DNA of 64,000 bases from Candidula unifasciata (GCA_905116865.2 CAJHNH020007556.1:557501-621500), one strand, 5' to 3'. Numbered from the stretch's first letter, positions 9,001 to 19,656 are shown. Notes: generated by a model not told the origin, from the letters alone. Made by a program: numbers and translations.

Positions 9001-12000
9001 TTTAACTTTTAAATTTGGATGGGGGTGGGTGGGGGGTCCGGCTGCTCTTTTCTTTCATTTTTTTCTGGGCCCTCAACCATCTCCCACCAAGTCATCCTTT
9101 CCTCTGCTATTACAGGCAGCTCACCCCGTGTCCTCCCCATATATTTTACTTCGTTCTTCAGTTCCCTTCTCCACATGTTTTTGGTTGGCCTCTGATCAGC
9201 TTGCCTGGTCTGCAGAGAGGATGGGCGGAGTGGGGGGGTTGGGGGGGGGGGGGGGGGTGAATTGATTTATCAGTGAGCAATGTGTGCGGCTTCGTGATTT
9301 ACAGGTTAGCAAATGTGATTAACAATTTCATGATCTTCAAGTACTAGGGTTCGTTCCCAGCAGTGGAAAGTTTTAAGTATGAAGGTCCTTGTAGATTTCA
9401 GACAATGGTGCGAGAATCATGCCAGGGAGGAGATTGGGGCCTCATCACAAAATATTTACAAAGATAGCAGTGGTACACTACTGTAACCAACCTTCACTGT
9501 GGAGATGGCACCGCAATTATTATTATTATTTATGTGAAGAAACTTCTCCTGATCCGGTATCAAATTACTTCATTTATTGGAGCTGTGTTGTAAAGCTCTC
9601 CTACAAACTTAAAAAAAAAAAAATTTAAAATTTTGCTGAGAATGCAACAAGGTACAGGAACATAACCTGTTAAGATACAACCAGATCATGATTCAGCCAG
9701 CACGTATGTACTAGCTGAGATCAGGTCTAAGTTGGTGATGTTTTCTCTGCAGGGTGTCAAGAGGCTTAAACTAATGTCAAGATAGGAAAAACATTCATGT
9801 TTTATATCACATTACTTCTTGTGGTTCTTTTGAATTCTCTCTTAAAAGGGAAGCTGACCTTGTGTTGTGGTTTACAGACAGTCTGCAAAATCTGCATTTT
9901 CGGCCCGGCATATCGATTTCAGCATACCTCTAATTAATTTCATTTAATGATATGTTCATTACAGGTTAGTGGGTCTACTCTTCCCCCTCCCCCCCCCCCC
10001 CAAACAGAGTCACAGAACCTCCAGGGGGGGGGTCACACAGTTTGACAGCACTAAAAGGATACACTAAACATCAGGGGGATCACACAGTCTGACAGCACTG
10101 ACAGGATACACTAAACATCAGGGGGATCACACAGTCTGACAGCACTGACAGGATACACTAAACATCAGGGGGATCACACAGTTTGACAGCGCTGAAAGGA
10201 TACACTCAACATCAGAGGGATCACACAGTTTGACAGCACTGACAGGATACACTAAACATCAGGGGGATCACACAGTTTGACAGCACTGAAAGGATACACT
10301 AAACATCAGGGGGATCACACAGTTTGACAGCACTGACAGGATACACTAAACATCAGGGGGATCACACAGTTTGACAGCACTGACAGGATACACTAAACAT
10401 CAGGGGGATCACACAGTTTGACAACACTGAAAGGATACATTAAACATCAGGGGGATCACACAGTTTGACAGCACTGAAAGGATACACTAAACATCAGGGG
10501 GATCACACAGTTTGACAGCACTAAAAGGATACACTAAACATCAGGGGGATCACACAGTTTGACAGCACTGAAAGGATACATTAAACATCAGGGGGATCAC
10601 ACAGTTTGACAGCACTAAAAGGATACATTAAACATCAGGGAGATCACACAGTTTGAAAGCACTAAAAGGATACATTAAACATCAGGGGGATCACACAGTT
10701 TGACAGCACTAAAAGGATACACTAAACATCAGGGGGATCACACAGTTTGACAGCACTGACAGGATACATTAAACATCAGGGGGATCACACAGTCTGACAG
10801 CACTGAAAGGATTCACTAAACATCAGGGGGATCACACAGTTTGACAGCACTGAAAGGATACACTAAACATCAGGGGGATCACACAGTTTGACAGCGCTGA
10901 AAGGATACACTCAACATCAGAGGGATCACACAGTTTGACAGCACTGACAGGATACACTAAACATCAGGGGGATCACACAGTTTGACAGCACTGACAGGAT
11001 ACACTAAACATCAGGGGGATCACACAGTTTGACAGCACTGACAGGATACACTAAACATCAGGGGGATCACACAGTTTGACAGCACTGACAGGATACACTA
11101 AACATCAGGGGGATCACACAGTTTGACAACACTGAAAGGATACATTAAACATCAGGGGGATCACACAGTTTGACAGCACTGAAAGGATACACTAAAAATC
11201 AGGGGGATCACACAGTTTGACAGCACTAAAAGGATACACTAAACATCAGGGGGATCACACAGTTTGACAGCACTGAAAGGATACATTAAACATCAGGGGG
11301 ATCACACAGTTTGACAGCACTGAAAGAATACATTAAACATCAGGGAGATCACACAGTTTGACAGCACTAAAAGGATACATTAAACATCAGGGGGATCACA
11401 CAGTTTGACAGCACTAAAAGGATACACTAAACATCAGGGGGATCACACAGTTTGACAGCACTGACAGGATACATTAAACATCAGGGGGATCACACAGTCT
11501 GACAGCACTGAAAGGATTCACTAAACATCAGGGGGATCACACAGTTTGACAGCACTGAAAGGATACACTAAACATCAAACATTTTCTAATAAATCTCTCA
11601 AGCAGCATGGAAGCCATTATGCAGAATTTGTCATTCAACATTGACAAAGCAACCATACATGCTTTGTTTTTCTAAGATTAAAAAAAAACATGCATATGTA
11701 AATTTCCAGTGGTCAGTTGGTTACAGATGCACTTACTTAGCTGGGTTGATTTAGGAACCCAGGTCGCATCACTCAGGACATTCCCATAAGTGCTCTGTCT
11801 CCGTCTCTAGCAGCCAGTGCAGAGTTCCTATTCCAATGGTAAAAGCCTGACTGAATGTTCATCTTGTCTTTCCCCCTAAGCGCTGAGTGTTGCTCGGATT
11901 TGCTAGTCACTTCCCGCTGCAACATTCTCTTAGGATCATAAGTATTTAAATGTACCTCCACACTGATCACTCGAACCATTTAGTCTACCCTTTACCACAT

Positions 12001-15000
12001 TCTTTTTTGCTAGTACCAAATTAGGGTCCTAATTATGTCAGCTGTAGGTACATGTAGTTGATTTGAGTTATGAGTTGGATTATCTTCACAGCACTCCGGA
12101 CACATCCATAGGTGCTCAGATTGCCCTTTCAACATTTTCATCAGCATCACACAGTTAATATTGCCAGTTTTTTGCTGGTTGTCATGACCTCTTTTGCGTC
12201 CAATGTGCCTCTCATGCTTGGCTGTGCCAATCTTCACTCCAAATTCTCATATTCTTAGCAGTCTCTCTTCTCTTCTTTCTTTGAGTTCACCAGCTGTAAA
12301 CTCTGGTGGAAAGTTCTGGTTATTCGTCCACTTCTGGACTGCAGTCCTGTTCCAGAACCTAAGTGTTGTGTGTGCACCCGTTTGACAGATCTGACACATT
12401 TGTGTGCAGACTCTTGGTTCCTTGCCACTCAGGCAGATGCACTCTGACTGCAAAGGAAGCTCCCATTAGTCGACTTTAACGACATGCTTATTGGAGGCAG
12501 TGGGTCTATTCTTGTTTTCTCTATAATAGGGCCCTGGAACCCATATGGGGGATTCTTAGCAGTGATGTGGACATGTTGCTTCCAAAATCTGTAGAACGTC
12601 CCATCTCTCTAAGGCCATTGACAATGTCTGCTTGATCTATAGACCAGCCATCTGCAACTAATGCAGAACCTGCCAGTATATCAGCTCTTTCATTGCCAAC
12701 AACATCTGGGACAAATATGAAGGTGACTGCACACACAGGAGAGTTTTGCAATGACCTAATCCACTGTCTGCGTATGCAGCCTGTCTTGACCTGCCGGATT
12801 ATGCTCATAGAACCACTCAGCACACACATGCATGAGAATAGTCCTGTGATTCTAGTCACATGTGAGCTTGTGTCACTGCCAACACCTCCATTGTCGCACT
12901 GCTGATGGTCATGGAGAAGGCACTGCTGGCTTCTTGGACCATTCTGACTGCAAAGCGAGCCGTAAATGCCAATGCACTCTTATTTCCTCATATCTACTTC
13001 TTCTTCAGCGATCTCTGGTTATGCGCATAATCCACTGTGGGTCATAAACTGAGATGTCTTTTCAAGGTCTCTTAGGTTTCCCCAAAGCTTAGTTGTCAGT
13101 TCTACTGAGTGTTGCCATATGTCGCTCCGCAGCTCCGCCAGGAGAGGACAGTCTTGCAGGACATGTTCTAGAGTCTGTTCAGCACGAAGGCACTGGCAGA
13201 GAGCTGTTTGGCTCATACCTAATTTATGTGAGTGTTTATTGAGTCTGCAGTGTCAAGTGCGTAAGCGAAAAACTGTGACTTGGTCTGTTCTGTTCAAGTG
13301 TTTCAGAAAATCTTTTCCGTAGTTATAACCAGTGTTGGTTTTCCAATCTGTTTCTGATTTTCTCTTAATGAGAGTTTTGACTTCTGGAAAAGATAGTGGC
13401 TGGTAGGTCTGTGGTTTGTTACTGCCTTCCTTGGCTAAAGCATCTGCGCTTTCATTGCTTTGATGCCACAGTGAGACGGAATCCACTGCAAGTGAATTTC
13501 TGCCTTTTTTGACAACATAGCAAGTTCCTGTGTTAGACTTTGTAGTGTGCTGTTGGTAGGTTTGGACTCAAGGGCCTGTATAGCTGACAGTGAGTCAGTG
13601 AGTAAAACTATCTTGCCTGCGGTGATTTGCAGATTGTTCATATACTGTGCTGCCATCAATAGGGCTGAGAGTTCTGCCTTGTAGTTAGAGCAAGTTCGTC
13701 CGGTGGGGGCTGCTAGGGACACAGTAGTGGCATCTGGGTGTTTTATGTAAACACCTGCCCCACCATTCGTAGTTGCCCCTTTTGCTGATCCATCCGTGTA
13801 GATTCTCGTCCAGCTGTCCTGTGGGAACATGTTGTTGAGGTGTTCCATTGTGAGTGCTTTCATTACTAAAGCGGGCTCAGCATCTTTGTTTCCCAGGTTC
13901 AGGATGGATGTTGACACATTGAGTGTCAATAATTCGGAGTCCCAGAGATCGAAAGATAGCTCTTCAGGTGTACATTGTTGGTTAAGTAGTGAAGAGAATG
14001 ACTTTCCAAATTCCTTAGTTAGATGGTTTAGGCTTGTGCGCTTTATTCGGTTTATTTCCTCATATAATAGGCCTGACTGTGTAGATCAGCACATCTGACT
14101 TGTTACTGATAAGCGCACAGACCTCAGCATTGACAGCAACGGGATTCTGCTCCTGGGAACTCCAATTAACTCCTATTACTGTCCACATCTGATAGCATGG
14201 ACTATGAGCAGCCATACACCGATTAAAACTGTGTTTTCTCAGAGAGCAATAGATCATTGCTGAATAGTGATAAGTTATAAGGCAACATTCACAAGTAGAA
14301 CATGTGATGGCTCTGATTACTCAGTAAACCTGCCACTGTCACTACTGTCTGTATTTACCAATTTTAGGGCGGTGTAGACAGACGATTTAATGATGCATCA
14401 TCTCTCCTGTCACATGTTAGAAAGTTTAATTTTACAGCCAACAGAAAAACTTCATCACCTTACCGGAGGTCAAACCCAGGTCTCCCGCACGAACCGCTCA
14501 GCCAGCTGCTCCTCGACTGCTCAATAAAACGAGCACTAAATGTAAAGGAATAATTGAAATCTTACCTCTCACTGGAGATTTGAAAGTCTTGTGCAGTTTG
14601 AACACAACTTTCTCCACAAAATATTCTAGCCGACTCCCCTCAAATCCTCGAACAAACACTGTCCAGTCATGGGTGAAGCCTTCTGGAGATGGTTCCTTCA
14701 AGAAATTTGCCTGGTGGCCCATCTCAATTGTAACTGTGACTACGCAGTCATTTGACTGAAAATAAATGTTAAGAGCCTATAATTCTTCTGTTCACAAGAT
14801 GGGTGACTTTACTACAACCATATGCTGTTCCAGAGTAAAAACCAGCCAAGTAAAAAAGATACCTGAGGTCGTTCATTCAACATTTCTGTTTGTATAATTA
14901 TCATCATTACCCTGTTGTGTCATTATATCTCACATAGGGCTCACATTCTATTCTTAAATTCCATTCTATTCTGTGCACTCGTTTTGAAATGACGGATGGA

Positions 15001-16988
15001 ATCTAGTCGACAGCTTTGACCTCTTCAAGAAGGTTCCTCTTAGTGTTTCTCTAGGATAACCTCATTTTCCGCCATACATTTGTTTTCCATTTCAGTGCCT
15101 GTTTTGTAATTTTCTGTCTGCTTCTCTTCATAAAATGCCCAATATATTCTCCACCCCCCCCCCCCCCAACCCTCTCCTTTATAACTGTTGAAGACCCTTT
15201 CCACGCCTTCATGTGTATTGGGCATACAGGGCTAGACCTATATTTTTATAGACCAATCGGCACTCGGTAGGTAATACTGTCAACATCCCACTGGCCGCCT
15301 TTACTTCCCAGGACTCCACCTAGTACCCATTTAAGGCTAGGTTGACCTGGGAGACAGGGTCATTTTTTTTAAAAGTCGAGTGCTGTCAGGACTCGATTCC
15401 ATGACCTTCCAATATGCAGGTGAGCATTAGCCGCTACGTCACAGCAACTACTGAAAACTATACTCCATGATAAGTCCACAGGGTCAAGCAGTTGACTAAT
15501 GACCATTGTGGATTTACCATGCATTAATGTTTCACAATAAGTCTCTATCTACTTGCATGACAGCATCATTCTAATCCACTGATGGACACTAGGATTTCCC
15601 ATTCACATTGTTCACCTTGTAACTCTTTCAACCCTGAGTAACACATTAATTTCACTCACACTTCTAAGCTTGTTTGCTAAATGTTTGCTAACATTTCACT
15701 AATAAAACTTGCAGAGGTATTCCAGTATGAATATTTAATTTCCTAATATCTTTTATATACATGAATATATTGCAGAACAAATGTGGTTATTGTTGTGCTT
15801 GTGAAGTTTTAATATGCCTCAACCCACCCTGTGAGTTTCTGACACTAAACCTCCTCGGTGAAGAAAGAACATAGGATTTCTGTTCCTGTATACTGTATGT
15901 GTGGATCATGAGCCATCCAACAGAGTAAGTAGTACCCCCACGCAAAACGGACATGGGCAACTCAAAAGCATTTTTTAGTGCTCTCTTAGTTGTTAGGTTT
16001 CATCAACTTTTTGGCAATTTGCAGGTGTAAAACAGACTCAGTTGTTAATTCAATTTTTTGTGTGTCCATTATGGCATTGTGTGAATAATTTGACATCCAT
16101 GCATCTAGGCAATAAATTTTGGATTCTAAAGGTAGAAATACAATAGAACCTCTATAAGGGACTGTAGCCTGTTTAACAGTACTGCCGATAGTATCTTCTA
16201 GTTTGTAGATAATAGTGATATTGAGATACTCGGCTATCCTCCGAATAACAGCCACATATTATGGCGGCCATAAAAACACCCTAACATGGCCTCAGTCACA
16301 TGTAAATTGCGGACTTCCGGTGACTTAAATTGCGCACTTTCGGCGACTACCGCCACCACCGAGGTTATTTCCCACGCTGCGCGTAGCAGCCAAGATTGGA
16401 GCTAAACTAGATGGCTGGGACTCAAGAGCAGCAGTTTCCGCATCTCCTGCAGCTTTGCTCGTGAGTCCCAGCCATCTAGTTTAGCCCCAAACCAAGATAC
16501 TCTCGGAAGTGGCGGTATAGTCGCCGGAATTCCGCAATTTACATGTGACAGAGGCCTTGTTTTTTTTTTGGCCGCCATAATATGTGGCCGTTATTCGGAG
16601 GATAGCCAGATATTCCTCTAGTCTCTACAATTTTCACATTTCAACTTGTCTCATTTCTTAATAATGGGTATTAATAATGACGTTTTCCACTCACACTGTA
16701 ATTTCTCCGTTTTCCAAACTAGTTTTACTTATTCACATATCTTTAAATGTAATAATTATGCAAATAACTGAATTAATTTTTATTTAAAAAACGGGCTAGA
16801 ATTCAAAACTACTGACTGCATTTGTTTCAATTTGCTTGATCTGCTCCCAGACACTACTACAGTGCTGGTTTAATTAATTTCATTTGTCTCAGCTGAGTAC
16901 TTGAGTAACTATTACTTACGTTATCACAAGTCTCAAACTACAATGACTGCACTGTAAACAACATACTACGTACATCTTTTGGTGCCAT
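4182..16988 (-). CDS. MLLT3: AF9/ENL (MLLT3/MLLT1) YEATS-domain protein, copy 1, five coding exons
   Basis: Coding exons on the minus strand are 16988-16974, 14755-14566, 8842-8616, 7481-7380 and 6056-4182, all with GT..AG introns; together they give 802 aa. Residues 6-144 are a YEATS domain that aligns without gaps to human AF9 (offset +4): the GFTHDW, LHKTF and ESGYAGF motifs and the YDLF Asp are present, which form the acyl-lysine cage. Residues about 179-735 are a Ser/Lys/Glu-rich linker with an acidic SDSDSEEE stretch. The last about 65 residues are the AHD, with GETDDFDI and SFDICSVDK motifs; in the family it binds AF4/AFF, DOT1L, CBX8 and BCOR. Family role: reads acetyl/crotonyl histone H3 and links it to the super elongation complex and DOT1L in the nucleus. 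Human AF9 and ENL are about 560-570 aa, so the linker is longer here. The start codon rests on a splice-phase match and on resemblance to copy 2; it is the least certain part. Confidence 0.9.
7047..7190 (+). mobile_element. LINE family T (I-like, RNase H type), 3' end fragment
   Basis: It encodes a degenerate [20 protein letters not shown] and ECPERSDVG, matching the conserved end (TISIGTLRWLLK, ECPECCDVN) of the full copies at 57.7 and 61.1 kb. It sits in intron 4 of AF9/ENL copy 1. Confidence 0.6.
7380..7481 (-). CDS. MLLT3: AF9/ENL copy 1, exon 4 (short linker exon)
   Basis: This exon is 102 nt, 34 codons, phase 0 on both sides, between acceptor CCCTAACACAG and donor GTAAATT. It encodes the start of the linker, ending in a Lys-rich KDKEKDK. 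The copy 2 counterpart has the same length but only about 14 of 34 residues in common, making it the fastest-changing exon of the pair. Confidence 0.85.
7671..7920 (+). mobile_element. SINE family A (tRNA-derived)
   Basis: The element begins GCTGTGGTGTAGCTCAACTA and has TGGGTTACAATC in the position of a B box, then a body with GGGTATCAGGCAAAATCCTA and GATGCTGACCACATCA. Related copies lie at 15190-15455, 28300-28565, 35375-35645, 41490-41720 and 62017-62270. Confidence 0.7.
8296..8616. repeat. 68-bp tandem array abutting the exon 3 donor of AF9/ENL copy 1
   Basis: Four to five units with spacing 68, 68, 75 and 68 bp. On the minus strand each holds TCTGTCTTACAG, then about 50 bp, then GGAGGGGTAAGTCTG. 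The unit nearest the exon is the authentic donor itself (GGCGGG|GTAAGA); donor-like copies have their GT at 8547, 8479 and 8404 (GTAAGT), and a decayed one near 8336 (GTACAT). The 75-bp spacing comes from a 7-bp insertion. Confidence 0.85.
8616..8842 (-). CDS. MLLT3: AF9/ENL copy 1, exon 3 (second half of YEATS domain)
   Basis: The 227-nt exon begins after TTTAATTTCAG and ends GGCGGG before GTAAGA (phase 0). It contains [12 protein letters not shown] (cage Tyr82, Phe85) and FSYDLFLN (Asp107), and ends at the conserved LIKAGG that closes YEATS domains of this family. A 68-bp tandem array with donor-like copies begins right at the 3' border of this exon. Confidence 0.93.
9062..9230. repeat. Dispersed repeat F, copy 1
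   Basis: The stretch CCCTCAACCATCTCCCACCA with CTATTACAGGCAGCTCACCC resembles 44815-44960. A 17-base G run follows at 9241-9257. Its class is unknown. Confidence 0.4.
10010..11575. repeat. 47-bp satellite with 705-bp higher-order unit (intron 2 of copy 1)
   Basis: About 33 copies of GGGGGATCACACAGTTTGAC plus AGCACTGAAAGGATACACTAAACATCA. Rare variants recur exactly 705 bp (15 units) apart: AGCGCT at 10191/10896, TTGACAAC at 10421/11126, GGATTCAC at 10811/11516 and GGAGATC at 10641/11346. The array is therefore one 15-unit block copied nearly twice. It does not keep an open frame. Confidence 0.95.
11760..11990 (-). mobile_element. LINE family T, 3' end fragment
   Basis: The minus strand encodes [20 protein letters not shown] followed by [13 protein letters not shown], a decayed form of the family end (GKARQTFNQ..TISIGTLRWLLK). 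It lies in intron 2 of AF9/ENL copy 1. Confidence 0.55.
12000..12260 (-). mobile_element. LINE family T, 3' end fragment
   Basis: The minus strand reads [20 protein letters not shown] then [19 protein letters not shown], the terminal ECPECC motif of family T. Confidence 0.6.
12285..12555 (-). repeat. Dispersed repeat E
   Basis: A repeat of about 260 bp, recognised by CACCAGCTGTAAACTCTGG at one end and GGGCCCTGGAACCCA at the other. Other copies are listed at 45280-45545 and elsewhere; in the opposite orientation it ends in GAAGAAGAA. Class unknown; possibly a SINE-like element. Confidence 0.6.
12525..12985 (-). mobile_element. LINE family T, RNase H fragment
   Basis: The minus strand encodes [17 protein letters not shown] and [12 protein letters not shown], equivalent to GNEQTDRLAGSA and DKADVVSALWE of the copy at 57.7-59.4 kb. 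The remainder is degenerate. Confidence 0.6.
12990..14110 (-). mobile_element. I-like LINE 3' region with RNase H domain (pseudogene)
   Basis: ORF 13929-13435 carries an RNase H domain: YTDGSAKG, then [26 protein letters not shown] and [10 protein letters not shown]. After a frameshift the next ORF gives [12 protein letters not shown], and a further one gives [20 protein letters not shown], the Cys/His C-terminal motif usual in I-type elements. The DGS, E, D and terminal D-containing motifs are recognisable. The upstream RT is missing, so it is a 5'-truncated dead copy in intron 2 of AF9/ENL copy 1. Confidence 0.8.
14566..14755 (-). CDS. MLLT3: AF9/ENL copy 1, exon 2 (first half of YEATS domain)
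   Basis: The 190-nt exon follows a TTTATTTTCAG acceptor and ends with AGAG before GTAAGA (phase 1). It encodes [18 protein letters not shown] and onward through EGFTHDW and [12 protein letters not shown]. By alignment with human AF9, Phe32 and His60 are the cage residues F28 and H56, and Phe63 is F59. The position of human Ser58 is Thr here. Confidence 0.93.
15190..15455 (-). mobile_element. SINE family A
   Basis: Minus-strand copy; diagnostic words on the plus strand are GGGCTAGACCTATA, CACTCGGTAGGTAATA, GGCCGCCTTTACTTCCCAGG and AGGACTCGATTCCATGACC. It lies in intron 1 of AF9/ENL copy 1. Confidence 0.65.
16232..16607. mobile_element. Foldback/long-TIR miniature element, copy 1
   Basis: The 376-bp element begins GGCTATCCTCCGAATAAC and ends GTTATTCGGAGGATAGCC on the same strand; the inverted arms extend inward over much of its length (TATTATGGCGGCC, TTACATGTGAC, CTAAACTAGATGGCTGGGACTC). 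Flanks AGATACTC (16224-16231) and AGATATTC (16608-16615) look like an 8-bp target duplication. No protein is encoded. It lies in intron 1 of AF9/ENL copy 1. Confidence 0.8.
16974..16988 (-). CDS. MLLT3: AF9/ENL copy 1, coding exon 1 (5 codons)
   Basis: ATG at 16988 in a good Kozak setting (G at -3, G at +4) encodes MAPKD, followed by a donor GTACGTA. Phase 0 matches the exon 2 acceptor. Copy 2 has an equally tiny exon beginning MAQKQ, which supports the pairing. The frame is open upstream to another ATG near 17162, so a longer N-terminus cannot be excluded. Confidence 0.55.
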
Positions 16989-17165
16989 TTCAACTAAACT
17001 CAGCGTCAGTGTTTGCACAACATAAATCCCCACACAAGTGATTAATTTCCAGGGACGATTATTACACAACAGCAGCAGGGAGCAGAACTTACATAAACTT
17101 TTCGACTGAAGAAACCTGTTGTCGTACAGGGTTGCCAGATCAACATTTAGAAAATCGGCCAAACC
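16989..17165 (-). promoter_or_regulatory. Putative 5' UTR/promoter of AF9/ENL copy 1
   Basis: This is the sequence upstream of the exon 1 ATG, stop-free in the ATG frame to about 17162. I see no TATA box or ETS core. About 220 bp further upstream the DNA turns into a 27-base poly(G) run and a SINE-like repeat, so the proximal promoter is short and hemmed in by repeats. Confidence 0.25.
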
Positions 17166-17385
17166 CTTTCAAAATAAGGCCAAAAAAGCCAGGAAGAAAC
17201 GGTTACGAATTGAAACTAACTTTATAAGAAATGCTCCAAAACTAAGTAATCACTATAGTCTGCACTGAAACTAGCACGATACAATACTCTGTGTGAGATG
17301 ATCAGTTCTTAAAAATTTTTGGGGATGCAATGTGGATGCCTATGTGTTGAAAGGCGAACAAAATGCATAAGAGCTGGGGTTGATT

Positions 17386-17705
17386 GGGGGGGGGGGGGGG
17401 GGGGGGGGGGGGTTTGCAAGGTATGGTGTCTGCCTCGAGTGCTGGAGGTCTCGGGTTCAGGTCCCAGTGAAGGTTGTGATTTTTCTCATGTGGACTTCTA
17501 GTAATTTCCCCCTGGCTAAAGATCGGACACACGTGTGTATTGTTGCGCACTTAAAAATCCCTTGGCAGTTGGAAATCGGAATGAGTAGCCTAATGGCGCT
17601 GCCCGGGCCAAATTTGAAGTTTAAAATCTACCTAAAGTATTTCAGGATCCTCGCGCCGGTGCTACAGAGTTCGTGCACTTTCGTGGACTCGGGCTTGGGT
17701 TAGAA
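17386..17705 (+). mobile_element. SINE family D with 27-base poly(G) head
   Basis: A G run (17386-17412) leads into TATGGTGTCTGCCTCGAGTG and GGTCTCGGGTTCAGGTCCCA (B-box-like), then a body with CTTAAAAATCCCTTGGCAGT and TTTCAGGATCCTCGC. Related copies on the minus strand are at 31885-32165 and 40895-41195. Confidence 0.6.
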
Positions 17706-17734
17706 GTAGAGCAGGCCACTTATGAGTTACTACC

Positions 17735-18590
17735 CGTGTGTCATTATGTTGATCCGCTGTATAGGCCTATAACCAATCATAGCAAAAGCAAATGAATATC
17801 GCTTGAGGCAGCAAAGCCTGGCAGATGCTACCACAACGTCTAATTTGATAATAACAACTCCACAGTGAAGCATGTACAGCAAGGGTTCACCGATCATCAG
17901 TAGAAACATCCCTCGTCTCCGATTGTTTCGCCGCGTCATCATTCCTACACAATCTCGAGAGGTGGGCCGACCTGGATCATGACTCCGAGGCCTCGATCTT
18001 CCCCTGCTGCACTTTATTGTATGTTCTCGGACAGGGACAGGACGATATGGTGATTTGTAACAGGTGTTGTGAGAATTATTGATATTATTGCTGCGGTAGC
18101 AAATTACATCAGTCGACTACCTTACGTCCATGGTGAAAAGCTTTCGGTTGGTTCATCGGACTTGGCATTTAGACTCTGGCAGTCGACAGATGGACAATGG
18201 CAGACATTTCAGACACTTTGGCTTTGAAGAGATAAGACGTTCTTTTCGGACCAATCTTCACCCCCCCCCCCCCCCCCCCCCCACCCGACTTTTCGTTGCG
18301 TCCAAGGCCAGTTCAAAGCTCTTTCAGCAGCTTCGCCCAGTTGTTTTAGAGACCGTTTACACTCGTTTCCTCTCAATCCTAGCTGCTTAGGCTCATTGTA
18401 CCTCTTGCGCCTACCTCGACAGCGAAGATTTTTTACTGCGTACGCTTCATCTCTCCTCAGAACGGCCATGAGCTCACAGTACTTCTCGAGCTTGTACATG
18501 TGATTTTCCACGATCCGTGACTCGTACGGCCCGGTCAGCTCAATCAGGATGAGCTGGTGTTTTTCCGCTTGAGTGTAGAACTATGTTAAG
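17735..18590 (-). mobile_element. LINE with restriction-like endonuclease, 3' end, copy a
   Basis: The minus strand encodes HMYKLEKYCELMAVLRRDEA just after a LIELTGPYE-like segment, and ends in 3' UTR sequence shared with copy b (GCATGTACAGCA..GGTCTACCGATCATCAG type). The central part contains a 22-base poly(C) run (18261-18282). It is 5'-truncated. Confidence 0.65.
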
Positions 18591-19025
18591 AATATAGGCG
18601 GAGGCAGTATTACTGCCCTCTCCTGGCTTGAGAACCAGCTAAACACATATGTATTTGTAACTGACTCCCAGAGCATGTTGAGAAAGATGAAGACACTCAT
18701 GCTCCGCGCAGAGTGGCAAAGCATTGGTTCATACGTCTCGGGTAGTTAGCTTTGGATATTTTCTCCAGGATATGCCGGTTCGCTGGGAAACGAACAGGCA
18801 GACAGACTTGCTGGTTCTGCACAGCTTGGTGGGGAACTGATGTATGACAAGCCATATGTTGTAAGACTTCTTTGGGAAAGAATGGCGCTGCGAGGAGTTA
18901 CCAGGGGATCTGGTTGACGCTCAACACTCACGGAAAAGGCGAGATGGATATACAGTTACTAGTGCCATAGGAACTGCAACTCTTCGCTTGCTGCTGAAGA
19001 CGGGGAAGGAGCTGGCTACTTAATA
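18590..19025 (+). mobile_element. LINE family T, RNase H to 3' end, degenerate
   Basis: The plus strand encodes SWLENQLNTYVFVTDSQSML, then GYAGSLGNEQADRLAGSAQL and GELMYDKPYVVRLLWE, then a decayed terminus. Several stops interrupt the frame. Confidence 0.7.
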
Positions 19026-19059
19026 ACCCTAGCCCTATGCGGGAAAGAATAACAGTAAT

Positions 19060-19575
19060 ATTATATACGTGTTACGTGGTACACAGTCCTCCTTTCGAAC
19101 AGCGTAAAGGAAATAGAAAATTTAATATTGTCTGTCCAAAAGCACAGTGAAGATCAAAATCTTGTTCTTGAATTTAAAGATAACGAAAATAATGTCCACA
19201 GATAAAACTGGTTGTCACCCAAAAATAGCAATAAATGATAAAGATATTGAAAATGTCACTAACTTTGAATATCTAGGCTCTATAATAAACAACAATGGAG
19301 ACTGTTCAACAGAGATTAAAAGGAGGATGGCCATAGCAATGCAAAGATTGAACAGCCTTAAAAGTCTATGGTTAAGCACCAGCAAGGACATAAAAATTAG
19401 AATTTTGAGAGCATGCATCTTCCCTGTGGCTACATACGGATGTGAGTCGTGGACTATCTCAGTCCTCAAGAAAGAGAATAGGGGGCTTTTGAGCTGAAAT
19501 GCTATAGAAAGATTCTCAGAATATCTTGGACAAAGAAGATGAGAAATATTGACATCTTAAAAGATCTGAACATCA
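19060..19575 (+). mobile_element. RTE-like LINE, RT C-terminal fragment
   Basis: ORF 19147-19497 encodes [20 protein letters not shown], then [20 protein letters not shown], the thumb region and end of an RTE-like reverse transcriptase, continuing out of frame as [15 protein letters not shown] (GA)n microsatellite of about 80 bp interrupts it at 19577-19656. Confidence 0.75.
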
Positions 19576-19576
19576 A

Positions 19577-19585
19577 TAGAGAGAG

Positions 19586-19656
<71 letters not shown>
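19577..19656. repeat. (GA)n microsatellite
   Basis: Almost pure GA dinucleotide repeat at the truncated end of an RTE-like fragment. Confidence 0.95.

Noticed and set aside
9015..9265. Two overlapping plus-strand ORFs of about 80 aa
   Set aside because: They lie in dispersed repeat F and its poly(G) tail, without splice or homology support.
10010..11575. Regular 47-bp array as a CRISPR
   Set aside because: Units are contiguous with no unique spacers, the genome is eukaryotic and no cas genes are present.
18130..18390. Pro-rich plus-strand ORF
   Set aside because: Antisense of the restriction-like-endonuclease LINE with a poly(C) run read as prolines.
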